This document shows positions 1 to 9,235 of a stretch of 64,000 nucleotides of DNA, one piece after another. The notes under the pieces are model-generated. The model was given only the letters and a program-made list of their open reading frames with translations. It searched no databases and was not told the DNA's origin. Source of the stretch: Pedobacter sp. AJM (lineage in GTDB: Bacteria > Bacteroidota > Bacteroidia > Sphingobacteriales > Sphingobacteriaceae). The stretch's first letter is position 1. Every line of letters begins with the position of its first letter. The stretch spans positions 1-64,000 of the forward strand of contig NZ_NHOT01000016.1 in the NCBI RefSeq assembly GCF_002197755.1, written 5' to 3'. Both the position numbers and the translations under genes were made by a program.

Positions 1-1998
1 CCTGTAGCTGAAACTGTAAGGAAGACTGTTTCCCTGCCCCCAAAGCTGGTTGGCAATGTTGCCATTGAACTGCGCATCTGCCTCACCTGTGATATTCTCA
101 TTGTACCGCAGTTCCATACTGAATTCATTGCTACTGCTTCCCGTCATCCAGCCGCGTTCATTATCGGCAAATGCTGTTGACTGATGGTCGTTATGTAGTT
201 TCTTTTCTTTCAACTGCCCTAATTCATTGTAAACCTGGTGTGCTAAAACAACCTCTGCCTGATCGTTGATCTTTTGAAAGGTAGCTAATTGGCGCCCGGT
301 GTGATCATATTCATAACGGTCTGTAATCGTAGTGGCAGCACCATTGGCATGGTGAACCCGGGTACTTGAATTAAGCTCGCCAACAAAACTATAGCTATTG
401 GTAATATCATCATAGTTCGATGCGCTAATGCTTCCTGAAAGGTAATGCTGTTTATAGACCTTAACCACCCTGCCTTCATTATCGTAATAGTTTACCGTCC
501 AGAGGAAATCATCTGTCCCCAAAACCCTAACCTTTTGCGCAGTTAATAATCCTTTAGTCATACCGCTATAACTGCCAGATTCATTGTTTGGAAGATTGGG
601 TATATTTTCATAATTATCATAATAGTTAACCACATCTACCCGCATCTTTGGCCAGTAAGCCGGCGTACTGGCATAATCATAGCCATGACCCTCAGGATTG
701 GCTGTACTTCTCGAATCATAATAAACACCCTGGTAATTGTTGATTTCTTCCTGGATGCTCTCACGTGTTCTTCCATGGCCACTTTCTACTCCATTCATTG
801 TTACTCTACCTAAAGCATCATATTTAGTAAATGAACGCTCCTGGCTTCCGGCCTGAATCGCATCCTGGGTAAATACCACCTGGTCAAGTGGGTTATAAAT
901 TAGTTCTTCCCATCCTTTGCCAGGCACTTTTTTCCTGATCACCCTTTTTCTGCCATCATAATGATAACCATAAATAAAATGATTAAAAGCATCCTGTGTT
1001 TCATCAAAACTGCTCACCGGATTTTGTCCGTTCTCATTTACCGCTGGAGGAAGCACATATTGCAGGTTACTAAGGTCGTCATAAACGTAATAGGTACTTA
1101 AACTTTTATTATCGCTTTCCCAGATTCGTTTAAGCACCACACGACCTTCAAAATCTTTGAATTCTTCAGTAGTGCCGGCTTTTAGATCATCTGCTTTCCA
1201 GTTCTCATCCTTGCTGATGGTCTTATATAACGTTCCGGATAGATAAACCGATGCAACCGCTCCATTGCCAACACTATTGATCTGCCAGAGTTTTACCTCA
1301 TCAGTTATATTAGAACCATATTCCATTTTTAGGGTATGCCCGGTATTGTTGTTCGCCACCGGTTGCCAGTCATCGCCCGGGGCACCCTGCTCCAGTACCC
1401 GGTTTAGTGGGCTGGCCTCAAAAACCGTCAGCGAAAAAGGGCTGGCTGTCGCCTTGATTCCTGATGGTGGGTTGTTATAATAACCTGCCTGCCCGCCGCC
1501 GCTGATTGCATCAAAACGGTAGGCACCTTTGTTCTGCCATACCGAATAGGGCTGGTATTTGATTGTTTCACGGCCAAAAGCATCATAAGCAAATGGCTGA
1601 ACCAAATCATGTCCTGCTAAAGTCCCATTTAACTGAACCGTTTGCAAAGGCCGGCCCAGACCGTCAAAATACTGGATCGTCTGGTTTTCCCCGCAGATTC
1701 CTCGGATAGTGCCTACATTATTATTGTTCACGTTTGGTTCGCGAAAAGTACGCGTCAGGATATAGTTCTGGTCATTACTTGGGTTTGAAACCTGCACATC
1801 GCAATTTTTATAGCTAACACCTGTAGTAAAGATCCTAACATTACCAGTCGCATGAAAACCATTTACCAGGGTAACACTATTTAGCGCACTGATTTCGGAT
1901 TCATTGTTATATTGGCTTACCACCAATTGAGCATTTGTCTGTTGCATGCCGATGAGCAGGAAAAAACCTGCCATCAGCTGTTTCATTTGTATGTTCAT
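1..1998 (-). CDS. DUF6443/RHS (YD-repeat) protein, C-terminus outside window
   Basis: An open frame of 666 codons runs without a stop to the left edge, so the 3' end of the gene is missing. The start at 1998 follows the stop of the upstream gene by 6 bp; a second in-frame ATG lies four codons later. An N-terminal signal peptide (MAGFFLLIGM) leads into the DUF6443 region (IQYFDGLGRPLQTVQ) and then YD/RHS repeats (YDAFGRE, YDALGRV, YEYDHTGRQL). It is collinear with the complete protein at 20754-24323 throughout. By analogy it should be a secreted, cocoon-forming RHS protein with a variable C-terminal domain, but the part that would carry a toxin is not in the window. Confidence 0.9.
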   Translation of the reverse strand, partial: MNIQMKQLMAGFFLLIGMQQTNAQLVVSQYNNESEISALNSVTLVNGFHATGNVRIFTTGVSYKNCDVQVSNPSNDQNYILTRTFREPNVNNNNVGTIRGICGENQTIQYFDGLGRPLQTVQLNGTLAGHDLVQPFAYDAFGRETIKYQPYSVWQNKGAYRFDAISGGGQAGYYNNPPSGIKATASPFSLTVFEASPLNRVLEQGAPGDDWQPVANNNTGHTLKMEYGSNITDEVKLWQINSVGNGAVASVYLSGTLYKTISKDENWKADDLKAGTTEEFKDFEGRVVLKRIWESDNKSLSTYYVYDDLSNLQYVLPPAVNENGQNPVSSFDETQDAFNHFIYGYHYDGRKRVIRKKVPGKGWEELIYNPLDQVVFTQDAIQAGSQERSFTKYDALGRVTMNGVESGHGRTRESIQEEINNYQGVYYDSRSTANPEGHGYDYASTPAYWPKMRVDVVNYYDNYENIPNLPNNESGSYSGMTKGLLTAQKVRVLGTDDFLWTVNYYDNEGRVVKVYKQHYLSGSISASNYDDITNSYSFVGELNSSTRVHHANGAATTITDRYEYDHTGRQLATFQKINDQAEVVLAHQVYNELGQLKEKKLHNDHQSTAFADNERGWMTGSSSNEFSMELRYNENITGEADAQFNGNIANQLWGQGNSLPYSFSYR

Positions 1999-2004
1999 GA
2001 GGCC

Positions 2005-4953
2005 TTAATTTTTGTAGTGATAGGTGTTTTCCTTTAAAATATTACCATGCTGATCCTTTACCCATTTCAGGCGTCCAAAATTATCATATTCATAGTAGCT
2101 CGTCATGCCTTTAGGATCGGTTTGACTGGTCATACCAACTAAAGGATCGTAAGTATAGGTGGTTAACTTGGCGTCTTTCGGATATATCATTACATCATCA
2201 TAAGCATCGCCTCCGGTTAAAGTATAGTTAGAACCGTTATATGAGCTTAAGTAATAATTCCAGATACCATTACTCCTATACCAGTAGCTTATCATATAAC
2301 TCCGGCCATTTGGTGGGGTCCAAAAAATTGAAGTTCCTGTACCATATCTTTGACCGGTATGCGCCAGGCCGGTTGTCCCGTCCGTTCTATCTTCATAACC
2401 TTCATAAAAAAACTCGCCGTTTACGGCATTTTTACATTCAACAATTGGATATTGATTGTGATAACCCCATTTATAAGACATTGAATGATTATTCTTTAAG
2501 ATAATATGAACAGGATTGCCAGATTCATCATAATTGGCAATTGTTTTTTCCGGTGTTAAGTTTCCTCCATTATATGACGACTCAAATACAGAAGGTGCTA
2601 TAAGATTAGACTGAAAATAATCATAACTGGTTCTATTGTGGGATAATTCTTTACTGAGATTTAAATTTGTAGTGACCTCATCAATCGGAGAAGAAATCAT
2701 GTTCCTGTTGATCATCTCATTATACGGAGAAATATCACTATAATTATGGGGATATTTTATAGTGGTTTCCACAACATGACCTTGGCTATTTACAAAACTT
2801 TTTTTCGTTGGAAATAAATGGTTTGAAGAAGTGTAAGAAAAGTTCTGAACGGAAGATGTAATGGGATTTCCCTGACCATCATAATCTACGGTTGCGGTAC
2901 TTTCAATCTTTTTTATTCCAACATCCACTTTTTCATCAAAGTAGAAATAGGAGTTTTTTACTGGGTTACCAACTATGTAAACAGTGTTACAGTTGCTTTT
3001 GTTGACCTTATAGCAAAATTTTGTTCCTGTAATAATCCTAGTCGTTGCTAAAGAAGTATAAGAATTTTCTATAGTACGAACTAGCTTATAAATACCATTA
3101 CTTAAATTATAAACCCCCATGGATAATAAATTTCCTCGGGCCCAATTTCTTTTAACAGCATATTCAGATGAATATCTTGGATATTCGATAGTTTCTATTT
3201 GATCAGGCTCGACATCATACAAATAGCTTGTTTTGAGATTTTGGTTGTTATCTCCAATTAGGTATTCATCTACAGCCGTATAAATCACCGGACTGCCATT
3301 AAAATCTGCCAAGGGAACTATAGCATCAGACAAATATGTCGTACTCTCTCCAAAACAATTTAAATTACAATCTTGATAAACCTCTGTATACACATATCTT
3401 CCATTATTTTCAAAAGGCATTAATGAAACACCATTACCATATTCATATTTCTTTATGACCGGACTTGCTTCTGGGCTCGCTTTTGTGGTGATCTGACTTA
3501 TCCTCAATCCCCCCGTAAGTAAATTAGAAATTGGATTTCCAATACTTTCTCCTATTCGATTTCCTTCATAGGCAAACGTCGTAAAGCCTCCTGTTGGATA
3601 TACTATCTTTTCCAGGATACATGCCTTGGCATACCGTTCATCAGGACTTCTGTCACCAGCAGGCAAATGACTGTATGGAGTAACAGGCAATAAATTTGGA
3701 TTTTGTGTTTTGCCATTGTAGTACCCCCAATAATCAAGCGCATTTAAAGCAAAAAAAGTATTATTATCAGTCGGTGAACGGTATGGGGGCAAGATATCCT
3801 GTTCATTATACTGAAAACTGTGAGAGTATTCTATACCGTCATTTCCATTTTTCGTCGTTAGCCCTGTCAGTTTCAACCGGTAATTGTAGGTGTTATCTGC
3901 ATAGCCAGAATAGAAATGACCATGATTTAATACCGTCTTTTTTAAAAGGGTATTCTGGTTGGTATAAATAGAAATTTCTTTGAGTCTGCTTGCCCTTAGG
4001 TCTAGCCTATCGTTTAAATAAGAAAAGTTGAGATACCCATCCTTGAAAGTAATCTTCTTCAATAAACTCATATAAGAAGTTGCTATACTGGCGTAAGTAT
4101 TGAGCGGGCCGGTATATCCATTGAAACACTCTCTGGTAACGAGAGATTGCGAGGCATATATATCGCCATAGGTATATGGGTAATTCTCATATTCAAAAGA
4201 AATGGTATCAGTACGATCTGAGGATATGATTTTTGTCAACCACCAACTTCCCGGCACCCAATTTGCAGAATTTTCAAGGGTATTTTCCTTATGATTAAAT
4301 TGGTAAAATGTTCCTTTATCATCCGTTATTTCAAAAGTGTTCACTGAAGTTCTCACTATTTTATCATCACTATAGGACGTCTTTACCAAATTCTTATTTT
4401 TATCGTATACAAATCCCCCACTGAGTCCATTCCCGACAGAATAATAATAATTGTCAGATGAACTATCATAATTTCCTTCTAATTGATTTTTAGCTTTATA
4501 ATATAGATCCGATGAGGCCTGTCCGTTATCAACATCTTCCAATGTGACGATCCCAACATTTAGCATCCCTCCACCTGGTGCTTCATCGGCTCTTCCTTTT
4601 ATGCTTCGTGTCATAAGCCCACCCGCATTAAGTTTCCAGCCTAGCCCGACACAGCTTGCAATGTCTGAAGGCTTGATGTTCGGGTGATAATTCAAGCTGA
4701 TGGGAAGTTTTAATTTTTTGCTATTGATTTCATATATCGAAATTTCAATATTTGGTGTGCCCGTAGAATAAGAAACTGGTATTTCGCCATATTTTATAAA
4801 TGATTGTGCTTCCGGAGAGGGCGGAATTATTTTTGGATGGATAATAGATTCTTGAGTTTGCGCTTCACCAATTAAGGGAAAACAAAAAGCTGTAAATAAA
4901 ATCATGTATACAAGAGATTTGCAATTAAATCCATTTAAGTAATTTTTCATCAT
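2005..4953 (-). CDS. Secreted SpvB-like/RHS N-terminal-half protein
   Basis: A 982-residue protein with an N-terminal signal peptide (ILFTAFCFPLIGEAQ), then the motif IPPSPEAQSFIKYG and a beta-rich body (LKLPISLNYH, GLGWKLNAGG). Such bodies occur in the N-terminal halves of Bacteroidota RHS systems and resemble SpvB/TcB-type proteins. It ends with one or two YD repeats (YDPLVGMTSQTDPKG, YYEYDNFGRL) and stops at YHYKN, just where the next gene resumes the repeats. The paralogue at 24330-27590 (1086 residues) has the same architecture and the same last residues. The likely role is half of a two-protein RHS shell; this is inferred from architecture only. Confidence 0.8.
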   Translation of the reverse strand: MMKNYLNGFNCKSLVYMILFTAFCFPLIGEAQTQESIIHPKIIPPSPEAQSFIKYGEIPVSYSTGTPNIEISIYEINSKKLKLPISLNYHPNIKPSDIASCVGLGWKLNAGGLMTRSIKGRADEAPGGGMLNVGIVTLEDVDNGQASSDLYYKAKNQLEGNYDSSSDNYYYSVGNGLSGGFVYDKNKNLVKTSYSDDKIVRTSVNTFEITDDKGTFYQFNHKENTLENSANWVPGSWWLTKIISSDRTDTISFEYENYPYTYGDIYASQSLVTRECFNGYTGPLNTYASIATSYMSLLKKITFKDGYLNFSYLNDRLDLRASRLKEISIYTNQNTLLKKTVLNHGHFYSGYADNTYNYRLKLTGLTTKNGNDGIEYSHSFQYNEQDILPPYRSPTDNNTFFALNALDYWGYYNGKTQNPNLLPVTPYSHLPAGDRSPDERYAKACILEKIVYPTGGFTTFAYEGNRIGESIGNPISNLLTGGLRISQITTKASPEASPVIKKYEYGNGVSLMPFENNGRYVYTEVYQDCNLNCFGESTTYLSDAIVPLADFNGSPVIYTAVDEYLIGDNNQNLKTSYLYDVEPDQIETIEYPRYSSEYAVKRNWARGNLLSMGVYNLSNGIYKLVRTIENSYTSLATTRIITGTKFCYKVNKSNCNTVYIVGNPVKNSYFYFDEKVDVGIKKIESTATVDYDGQGNPITSSVQNFSYTSSNHLFPTKKSFVNSQGHVVETTIKYPHNYSDISPYNEMINRNMISSPIDEVTTNLNLSKELSHNRTSYDYFQSNLIAPSVFESSYNGGNLTPEKTIANYDESGNPVHIILKNNHSMSYKWGYHNQYPIVECKNAVNGEFFYEGYEDRTDGTTGLAHTGQRYGTGTSIFWTPPNGRSYMISYWYRSNGIWNYYLSSYNGSNYTLTGGDAYDDVMIYPKDAKLTTYTYDPLVGMTSQTDPKGMTSYYEYDNFGRLKWVKDQHGNILKENTYHYKN

Positions 4954-5101
4954 TTAATTTGAATTATATAAATTTAAAATCGATTTAAAACTAAGTGCTT
5001 AAAGCGTCCTATTTTTAAATTATAACTAAGACCTTATTATTTTAAGTTTAAGTTATCCTGAGTGTTAATTTATATAGGAGAATTAGAAATGGTAAAATCT
5101 T

Positions 5102-5164
5102 TTTGACGAACGTGCAATATGAAGTGATATTCTATCGTTTTGGAGTGACGAACGTAAATTCACT
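5102..5164. promoter_or_regulatory. LytTR-type operator array 1 (21-bp period)
   Basis: Three consecutive 21-bp units. The first and third contain ACGAACGTG (5106) and ACGAACGTA (5148). The middle unit is degenerate (GATATTCTAT) but keeps the phase and the leading AGTGA. The reverse complement TACGTTCGT fits the LytTR half-site pattern [TA][AC][CA]GTTN[AG][TG], which is normally repeated 12 bp apart, a 21-bp period. The array lies about 150 bp upstream of the SpvB-like gene at 2005-4953. The rest of the 407-bp gap (4954-5360) is AT-rich with no gene seen. Confidence 0.7.
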
Positions 5165-5360
5165 TTTCAGAAATCTAACTTTTTTCAGGTCAATTCAAAT
5201 GAAATTCCAGAATAAAAAAAGAATAGAATTAAGCTTTTTAAGGTTTAAAAAAAAATAATCTGACCTTAAAAAATTTGACTTGTTAAGGTTATTAAAGCAG
5301 CTGATCTGGTAATGAAAGACTTCAACACGACCAATTTTGAAGAATGATGGCCTTGAAACA

Positions 5361-6494
5361 TCAAAAACTACTGCTCATCTGGAACATAGGCAGATACATG
5401 GCGATCAGGATCACACCTACAACAAGGCCCAGAAAAATTATGATTAAAGGTTCAAGCAGACCGCTGATTGCATTGGTTTTATATTCTACCTCTTCAGTAT
5501 ATTGTTCAGACAACTGGCCGAAAAAATATTCCAGCTTATTTACCTCTTCGGCTATCCTGATCATCTGAACGAACTTAGCCGGATAGAAATCATGTTTGGA
5601 AAGTGCTTCTGAAAGACTCTTTCCAATGAGGATATCCTGTTCTGCCTGTAAAAGTGAATGTTCTATCGGATAATAGGTGATCATCTGCCGGATGAGTGCC
5701 AGTGCCTGAAGTAAAGGTGTACTGGTTTGCGTCAGTAAACGCATGGTATTGGCAAAACGGGCCAGGTATACTTTTTTAGTGATTTCACCCACCAATGGAA
5801 TACGAAGCATCAGAAGGGACATATACTTTTTAAACCATGGCTTTTTTCTGCATAACAGATAGGCTGCAACCACAGCGACCGTAAAGAAAAGCAAAACATA
5901 AATATAACGGTCGAACCAATTGGAAAAGCTTACGATCAAGGCCGTAAGAAAAGGCAGTTTTCCGCCAAAACGCGTAAATACATCAGCAAACATCGGCACT
6001 ACGAACTTGATCATAAAAAATACGGCTGCGAATGAAGTAAAAAGAACCAGCAAAGGGTAAGTAATTGCCCCGATTATTTTTCGTTCCTGACTGATTTTTG
6101 CCTTGTAAAAGCCTGCCAGCTCTCCAAGCACCTCACCAAGCCGTCCGGTCTCTTCCCCTATTTTTACACTGTAGTATTCGTAGGGTGAAAATTTTGATTC
6201 TGCCTGCAGGCTTGCAGAAAGCGACCGTCCTTCAATCACCTGCTTTTGGAGTAAGGTGAAAAGTGCGATGTCTTTTTTTTGAGTATATGACCCTATGGTG
6301 AGCTCCAATGCAGAACGGATATCAATCCCCGAACGGATTAATGTACCTAACTCATTATAAAACCCTTCTTTTTTTTTGTCAGATAGTTTCGAGCTGCCGA
6401 AGGAAATATCCTTGTTGAGCAAATGAAGCAGGCCCACCTCATCCTGCTTTACAGAATGTACCTGTTTAATCTTTGTAATGTCTATCGGAGGCAT
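5361..6494 (-). CDS. Type II secretion/type IV pilus inner-membrane platform protein (GspF/PilC family)
   Basis: A 377-residue protein with two T2SSF domains (about residues 40-165 and 240-365) and three hydrophobic segments: about 140-170, 190-210 and the C-terminus (LEPLIIIFLGLVVGVILIAMY). Characteristic family motifs are present (GEETGRLGEVL, ITYPLLVLF, LARFANTMRLLTQ). In known systems this protein forms the base on which the pseudopilus is polymerised by a GspE-type ATPase. No ATPase, secretin or prepilin peptidase gene is present in the window. It is the last gene of the minus-strand operon and follows the pseudopilin stop by 1 bp. Confidence 0.9.
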   Translation of the reverse strand: MPPIDITKIKQVHSVKQDEVGLLHLLNKDISFGSSKLSDKKKEGFYNELGTLIRSGIDIRSALELTIGSYTQKKDIALFTLLQKQVIEGRSLSASLQAESKFSPYEYYSVKIGEETGRLGEVLGELAGFYKAKISQERKIIGAITYPLLVLFTSFAAVFFMIKFVVPMFADVFTRFGGKLPFLTALIVSFSNWFDRYIYVLLFFTVAVVAAYLLCRKKPWFKKYMSLLMLRIPLVGEITKKVYLARFANTMRLLTQTSTPLLQALALIRQMITYYPIEHSLLQAEQDILIGKSLSEALSKHDFYPAKFVQMIRIAEEVNKLEYFFGQLSEQYTEEVEYKTNAISGLLEPLIIIFLGLVVGVILIAMYLPMFQMSSSF

Positions 6495-6495
6495 A

Positions 6496-6969
6496 TCATC
6501 TTAATAAATCCTGAGCACTGTACTGTTTACACTTGGTGATGGTAATTTTTCGTTCATCATCGATATGGATATTCAGATGCACCTGATCTATGGTATCCCT
6601 CTCCTGAACTTCATGCCCCTTAAAGCGGAAAAGAACATTTACCGGCTGAAGATGAAAGCTATCTGTATGCAGTCCTGATACGTTACGCAATACTTCCTGC
6701 TTCCTGAAGTCATAAGAAATCAGCTGACCCGGAGATTCGATGCTTAAGCCATCAGCAGTCCGAATAATATACTTTGCCCTGATAAAATCTCTGTCCATGG
6801 TTGTATTTAAGTTTAATACCTCCTGGGTAATGGCATTTTTCTTCTGGAAGTCAGTGAAATAATGGTTAATTAAACCATATGCGGAATAACAAATACTGAT
6901 ACAAACCGCAGCCAGCAACATGGAAACGGTTACTTCCATCAAGGTATATGCGTTAATCTTTCTTTGCAT
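6496..6969 (-). CDS. Pseudopilin (GspJ-like prepilin N-terminus)
   Basis: A 157-residue protein with a type III (prepilin) signal: a short basic leader, then NA/YTLMEVTVSML followed by a hydrophobic helix to about residue 32. Position -1 is Ala rather than the usual Gly; prepilin peptidases tolerate this in some substrates, but it is unusual. The Glu at +5 is present. The rest is a small beta-rich domain of no clear family. It overlaps the upstream pseudopilin gene by 17 bp and precedes gspF by 1 bp, which supports a role as a minor pseudopilin. Confidence 0.75.
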   Translation of the reverse strand: MQRKINAYTLMEVTVSMLLAAVCISICYSAYGLINHYFTDFQKKNAITQEVLNLNTTMDRDFIRAKYIIRTADGLSIESPGQLISYDFRKQEVLRNVSGLHTDSFHLQPVNVLFRFKGHEVQERDTIDQVHLNIHIDDERKITITKCKQYSAQDLLR

Positions 6970-7318
6970 CAGGATGTATTGCCTTTAAGAATTGAATTTT
7001 CCCGGCTGATTTTCCATGGTCGGTTGCACTGATTTCTACCCGGGTAACACTTGCTGAAGCACTATCCAGAAAGGATACGTGGTATTCGATGCTATCAATG
7101 TATAGTCGTTGTTCATCAACAACGATAGTATCCAGAAAATGCAATCTCAATTCTTCCATTTGGGCATTCACCTGTATCCGCCTCATTGATACTCCACTAT
7201 TCAGCACATTTGAAAAAACAGCTGTTGCAATAGTAAAAACAGCCATAATAATGACCAGTGCAATCAATACTTCCACCAGTGTTGATCCTTCCAATCTTTT
7301 ATTTATTAATCCTGCCAT
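6953..7318 (-). CDS. Pseudopilin (GspI/GspH-like prepilin N-terminus)
   Basis: A 121-residue protein. The leader MAGLINKRLEG is followed by STLVEVLIALVIIMAVF, a classical prepilin peptidase site with Gly at -1 and Glu at +5, and a helix of about 25 hydrophobic residues. The short C-terminal domain fits a minor pseudopilin. It overlaps both neighbours (13 bp upstream, 17 bp downstream), so translation is probably coupled within the GspK-like, pseudopilin, pseudopilin, GspF block. Confidence 0.8.
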   Translation of the reverse strand: MAGLINKRLEGSTLVEVLIALVIIMAVFTIATAVFSNVLNSGVSMRRIQVNAQMEELRLHFLDTIVVDEQRLYIDSIEYHVSFLDSASASVTRVEISATDHGKSAGKIQFLKAIHPDAKKD

Positions 7319-8541
7319 CTGAGCACCCTGTTAATTGACTTATTTCCACCAAATATCCCCGAGCTCAAATATGCACCTGATCTGGCTTTTCGGTTGAATG
7401 TTACGTCTATTAAAAAGTTTTCATACATCGTACTGCTGGTTTGCATGATAAAGCGATTGCAGGAAACCTTTCCAAAAACATTGATGTGTTTATCCACCTT
7501 CAGCAATCCGGTAGCGTATATCTCCCCCTTTACCACTGTTCCCTCCCCCAGCACAATCATGGTTTGCAGGGCCGACCGCTTAGGTTCATGCGTAAGGATA
7601 ATGCCATCAAACTGCACTTTTTTACCCAACCGGATTTTTGGCTGTACGGTTATTTCACCAGCCATCACGCCCAACACTGATGGATAGGAAAACTTTACGT
7701 CATTACCCACTACAATAGAGTCTCTGGCAAATAACTGTGCATTTCCATTAAAGCCATCATCAATTATAATACTCCGGGCAAATATCACTACGTTATCCAG
7801 TTTGATATGTTTATCAATATGAACCAGCGTATCGGAGTAAAGAATCAGGTGACCAGCCAAACTATCTGCCTGCAAATTCACATCCATAATGCTATATTTT
7901 TTTACAGGCAAAAAAAATGAAATGTGGTGATTACCTGCTGCAAGTTCCGGGTATAATTTCGGGTCTGTATGGAGTTGGCTTTTAATTTCCTCCACCCATT
8001 TTTTATCCAGCTCGGGCAATATCCTTTTACTGTTTCTGACCGCGCCAAATACGATTTTATTTCCCTTATAGGGTTTACCTTCAGCATAAGCACTTCTGAT
8101 TCCTGATTTAGGTGCTTCCACATCTCCAACAATACGGGTATTACCACTTACGGACACAGGACGGTCTTCATCGCTGAGGTAGACAGCTGAAGTATCCTGA
8201 TTGTGATCTGATCCCAATAAAAAAGACCTGCTTAAGGTATCCTTAAACTGAAAACAATGAATGGATGATAAGGTAAAAATACCCCAATGTTCCTTTTCAA
8301 TTCGCACGCTGTCTGTTTGAGCGCCAAACAGATCAAGATAACTTTTATCTTTGCTATTTCCATCATCGTTAGCCAATGCCAGTACGATTGCGGAATCCAT
8401 ATTGCGGTATAGCCTGGCCATTCGCACATCTTTAAGATAATTCCCCCTGAAATGCGCCGCAATCATAATGAGTGATGCGCAGATAACGGCAATAATAAAA
8501 GCAGTAACAATAGAAAGATATAAAGCGCCTGCCTTAACCAT
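7306..8541 (-). CDS. Pilus-assembly-like membrane protein (GspK/PilX-position)
   Basis: A 411-residue protein with one N-terminal hydrophobic helix (ALYLSIVTAFIIAVICASLIM) but no GFTLxE-type cleavage motif. A long periplasmic part follows, with regularly spaced hydrophobic beta strands in the second half (VVIFARSIIIDD, AQLFARDSIVVG, MIVLGEGTVVKGEIYATG) that suggest a bactofilin-like or right-handed beta-helix fold. Position and N-terminus resemble GspK/PilX minor pilins, but sequence similarity is not strong. Its ATG overlaps the stop of the tail-fibre-like gene at 8541 by one base. The function in pseudopilus assembly is inferred from context. Confidence 0.6.
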   Translation of the reverse strand: MVKAGALYLSIVTAFIIAVICASLIMIAAHFRGNYLKDVRMARLYRNMDSAIVLALANDDGNSKDKSYLDLFGAQTDSVRIEKEHWGIFTLSSIHCFQFKDTLSRSFLLGSDHNQDTSAVYLSDEDRPVSVSGNTRIVGDVEAPKSGIRSAYAEGKPYKGNKIVFGAVRNSKRILPELDKKWVEEIKSQLHTDPKLYPELAAGNHHISFFLPVKKYSIMDVNLQADSLAGHLILYSDTLVHIDKHIKLDNVVIFARSIIIDDGFNGNAQLFARDSIVVGNDVKFSYPSVLGVMAGEITVQPKIRLGKKVQFDGIILTHEPKRSALQTMIVLGEGTVVKGEIYATGLLKVDKHINVFGKVSCNRFIMQTSSTMYENFLIDVTFNRKARSGAYLSSGIFGGNKSINRVLRWQD

Positions 8542-9221
8542 TAATGTTTTACTGATTTATGATTTACTTTTTTTTCCAACGCACTGATCTGCTTTTGCTG
8601 ATTGATCAAATAAAGTGTAAGCTCCTCAATTTTTTGAAGCAGTAATTTATTCATTTCACCAAGCACAATACCATTCTGCTGTACTTCCGCAGCAGTAGGA
8701 ATTTCCGGCAGGTGGTGGTTAGCTTTAATATATTGGTCAAGATCTGAAAGAGAAGTCAATTTATATTTCCGATCAAAAACAAAATCTGCCCAGGTTCCAT
8801 TATCTACCCTGATTTCCTTTGCCCTGATACTACCATTTACAGCCAATCTTTCTGCACCCAGGTTTTCAGCGCCGATACCAACCTTTCCATCTGCTCCTAC
8901 AACCATATGGATATAATATTGATTGTCCTTCCAGTAGTTAGTGCCAATCACAAGCCTATCATCTCCGCTCCCGTAATCATCTCCGATATTAAAACGAAGG
9001 TCGCTAACATTGTTTGCCCTGTTAAACCGATAGATAGAGAGTTCATCGTTACCGGAAATCGCGCCCTGAAATAATATTCTTTTACCTGCGCCTAAGGTTG
9101 TTCCTTCGTCTTTTCCTACAAACAAATTACCATCAATAACCTGATCCTGGGCATAGAGGCTGCTCAATGAAACAGCGAACACCAGGGTGATCCATACTTT
9201 AGAAAAAATTTTCACTTTCAT
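8541..9221 (-). CDS. Tail-fibre-like secreted protein, paralogue A
   Basis: A 226-residue protein with a signal peptide (VFAVSLSSLYAQ) and a short variable N-terminal part (SIYRFNRANNVSDLRFNIG). It then has the conserved module shared by five proteins of this window: a VGIG strand, VNGSIRAKEI, WADFVF, HHLPEIPTAAEV, LGEMNKLLLQKIEEL and a terminal coiled coil. This C-terminal module is common in Bacteroidota surface proteins that are often annotated as tail-fibre-like. Within the operon it sits directly before the pilus-type genes, so it may be a cargo or tip component; that is inference. Confidence 0.75.
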   Translation of the reverse strand: MKVKIFSKVWITLVFAVSLSSLYAQDQVIDGNLFVGKDEGTTLGAGKRILFQGAISGNDELSIYRFNRANNVSDLRFNIGDDYGSGDDRLVIGTNYWKDNQYYIHMVVGADGKVGIGAENLGAERLAVNGSIRAKEIRVDNGTWADFVFDRKYKLTSLSDLDQYIKANHHLPEIPTAAEVQQNGIVLGEMNKLLLQKIEELTLYLINQQKQISALEKKVNHKSVKH

Positions 9222-9235
9222 AACATCTATATATT

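Noticed and set aside
1-1998. The RHS gene at the left edge as a pseudogene
   Set aside because: The frame is open from the ATG at 1998 to base 1 in 666 whole codons and matches its paralogue throughout; it is merely cut by the window edge.
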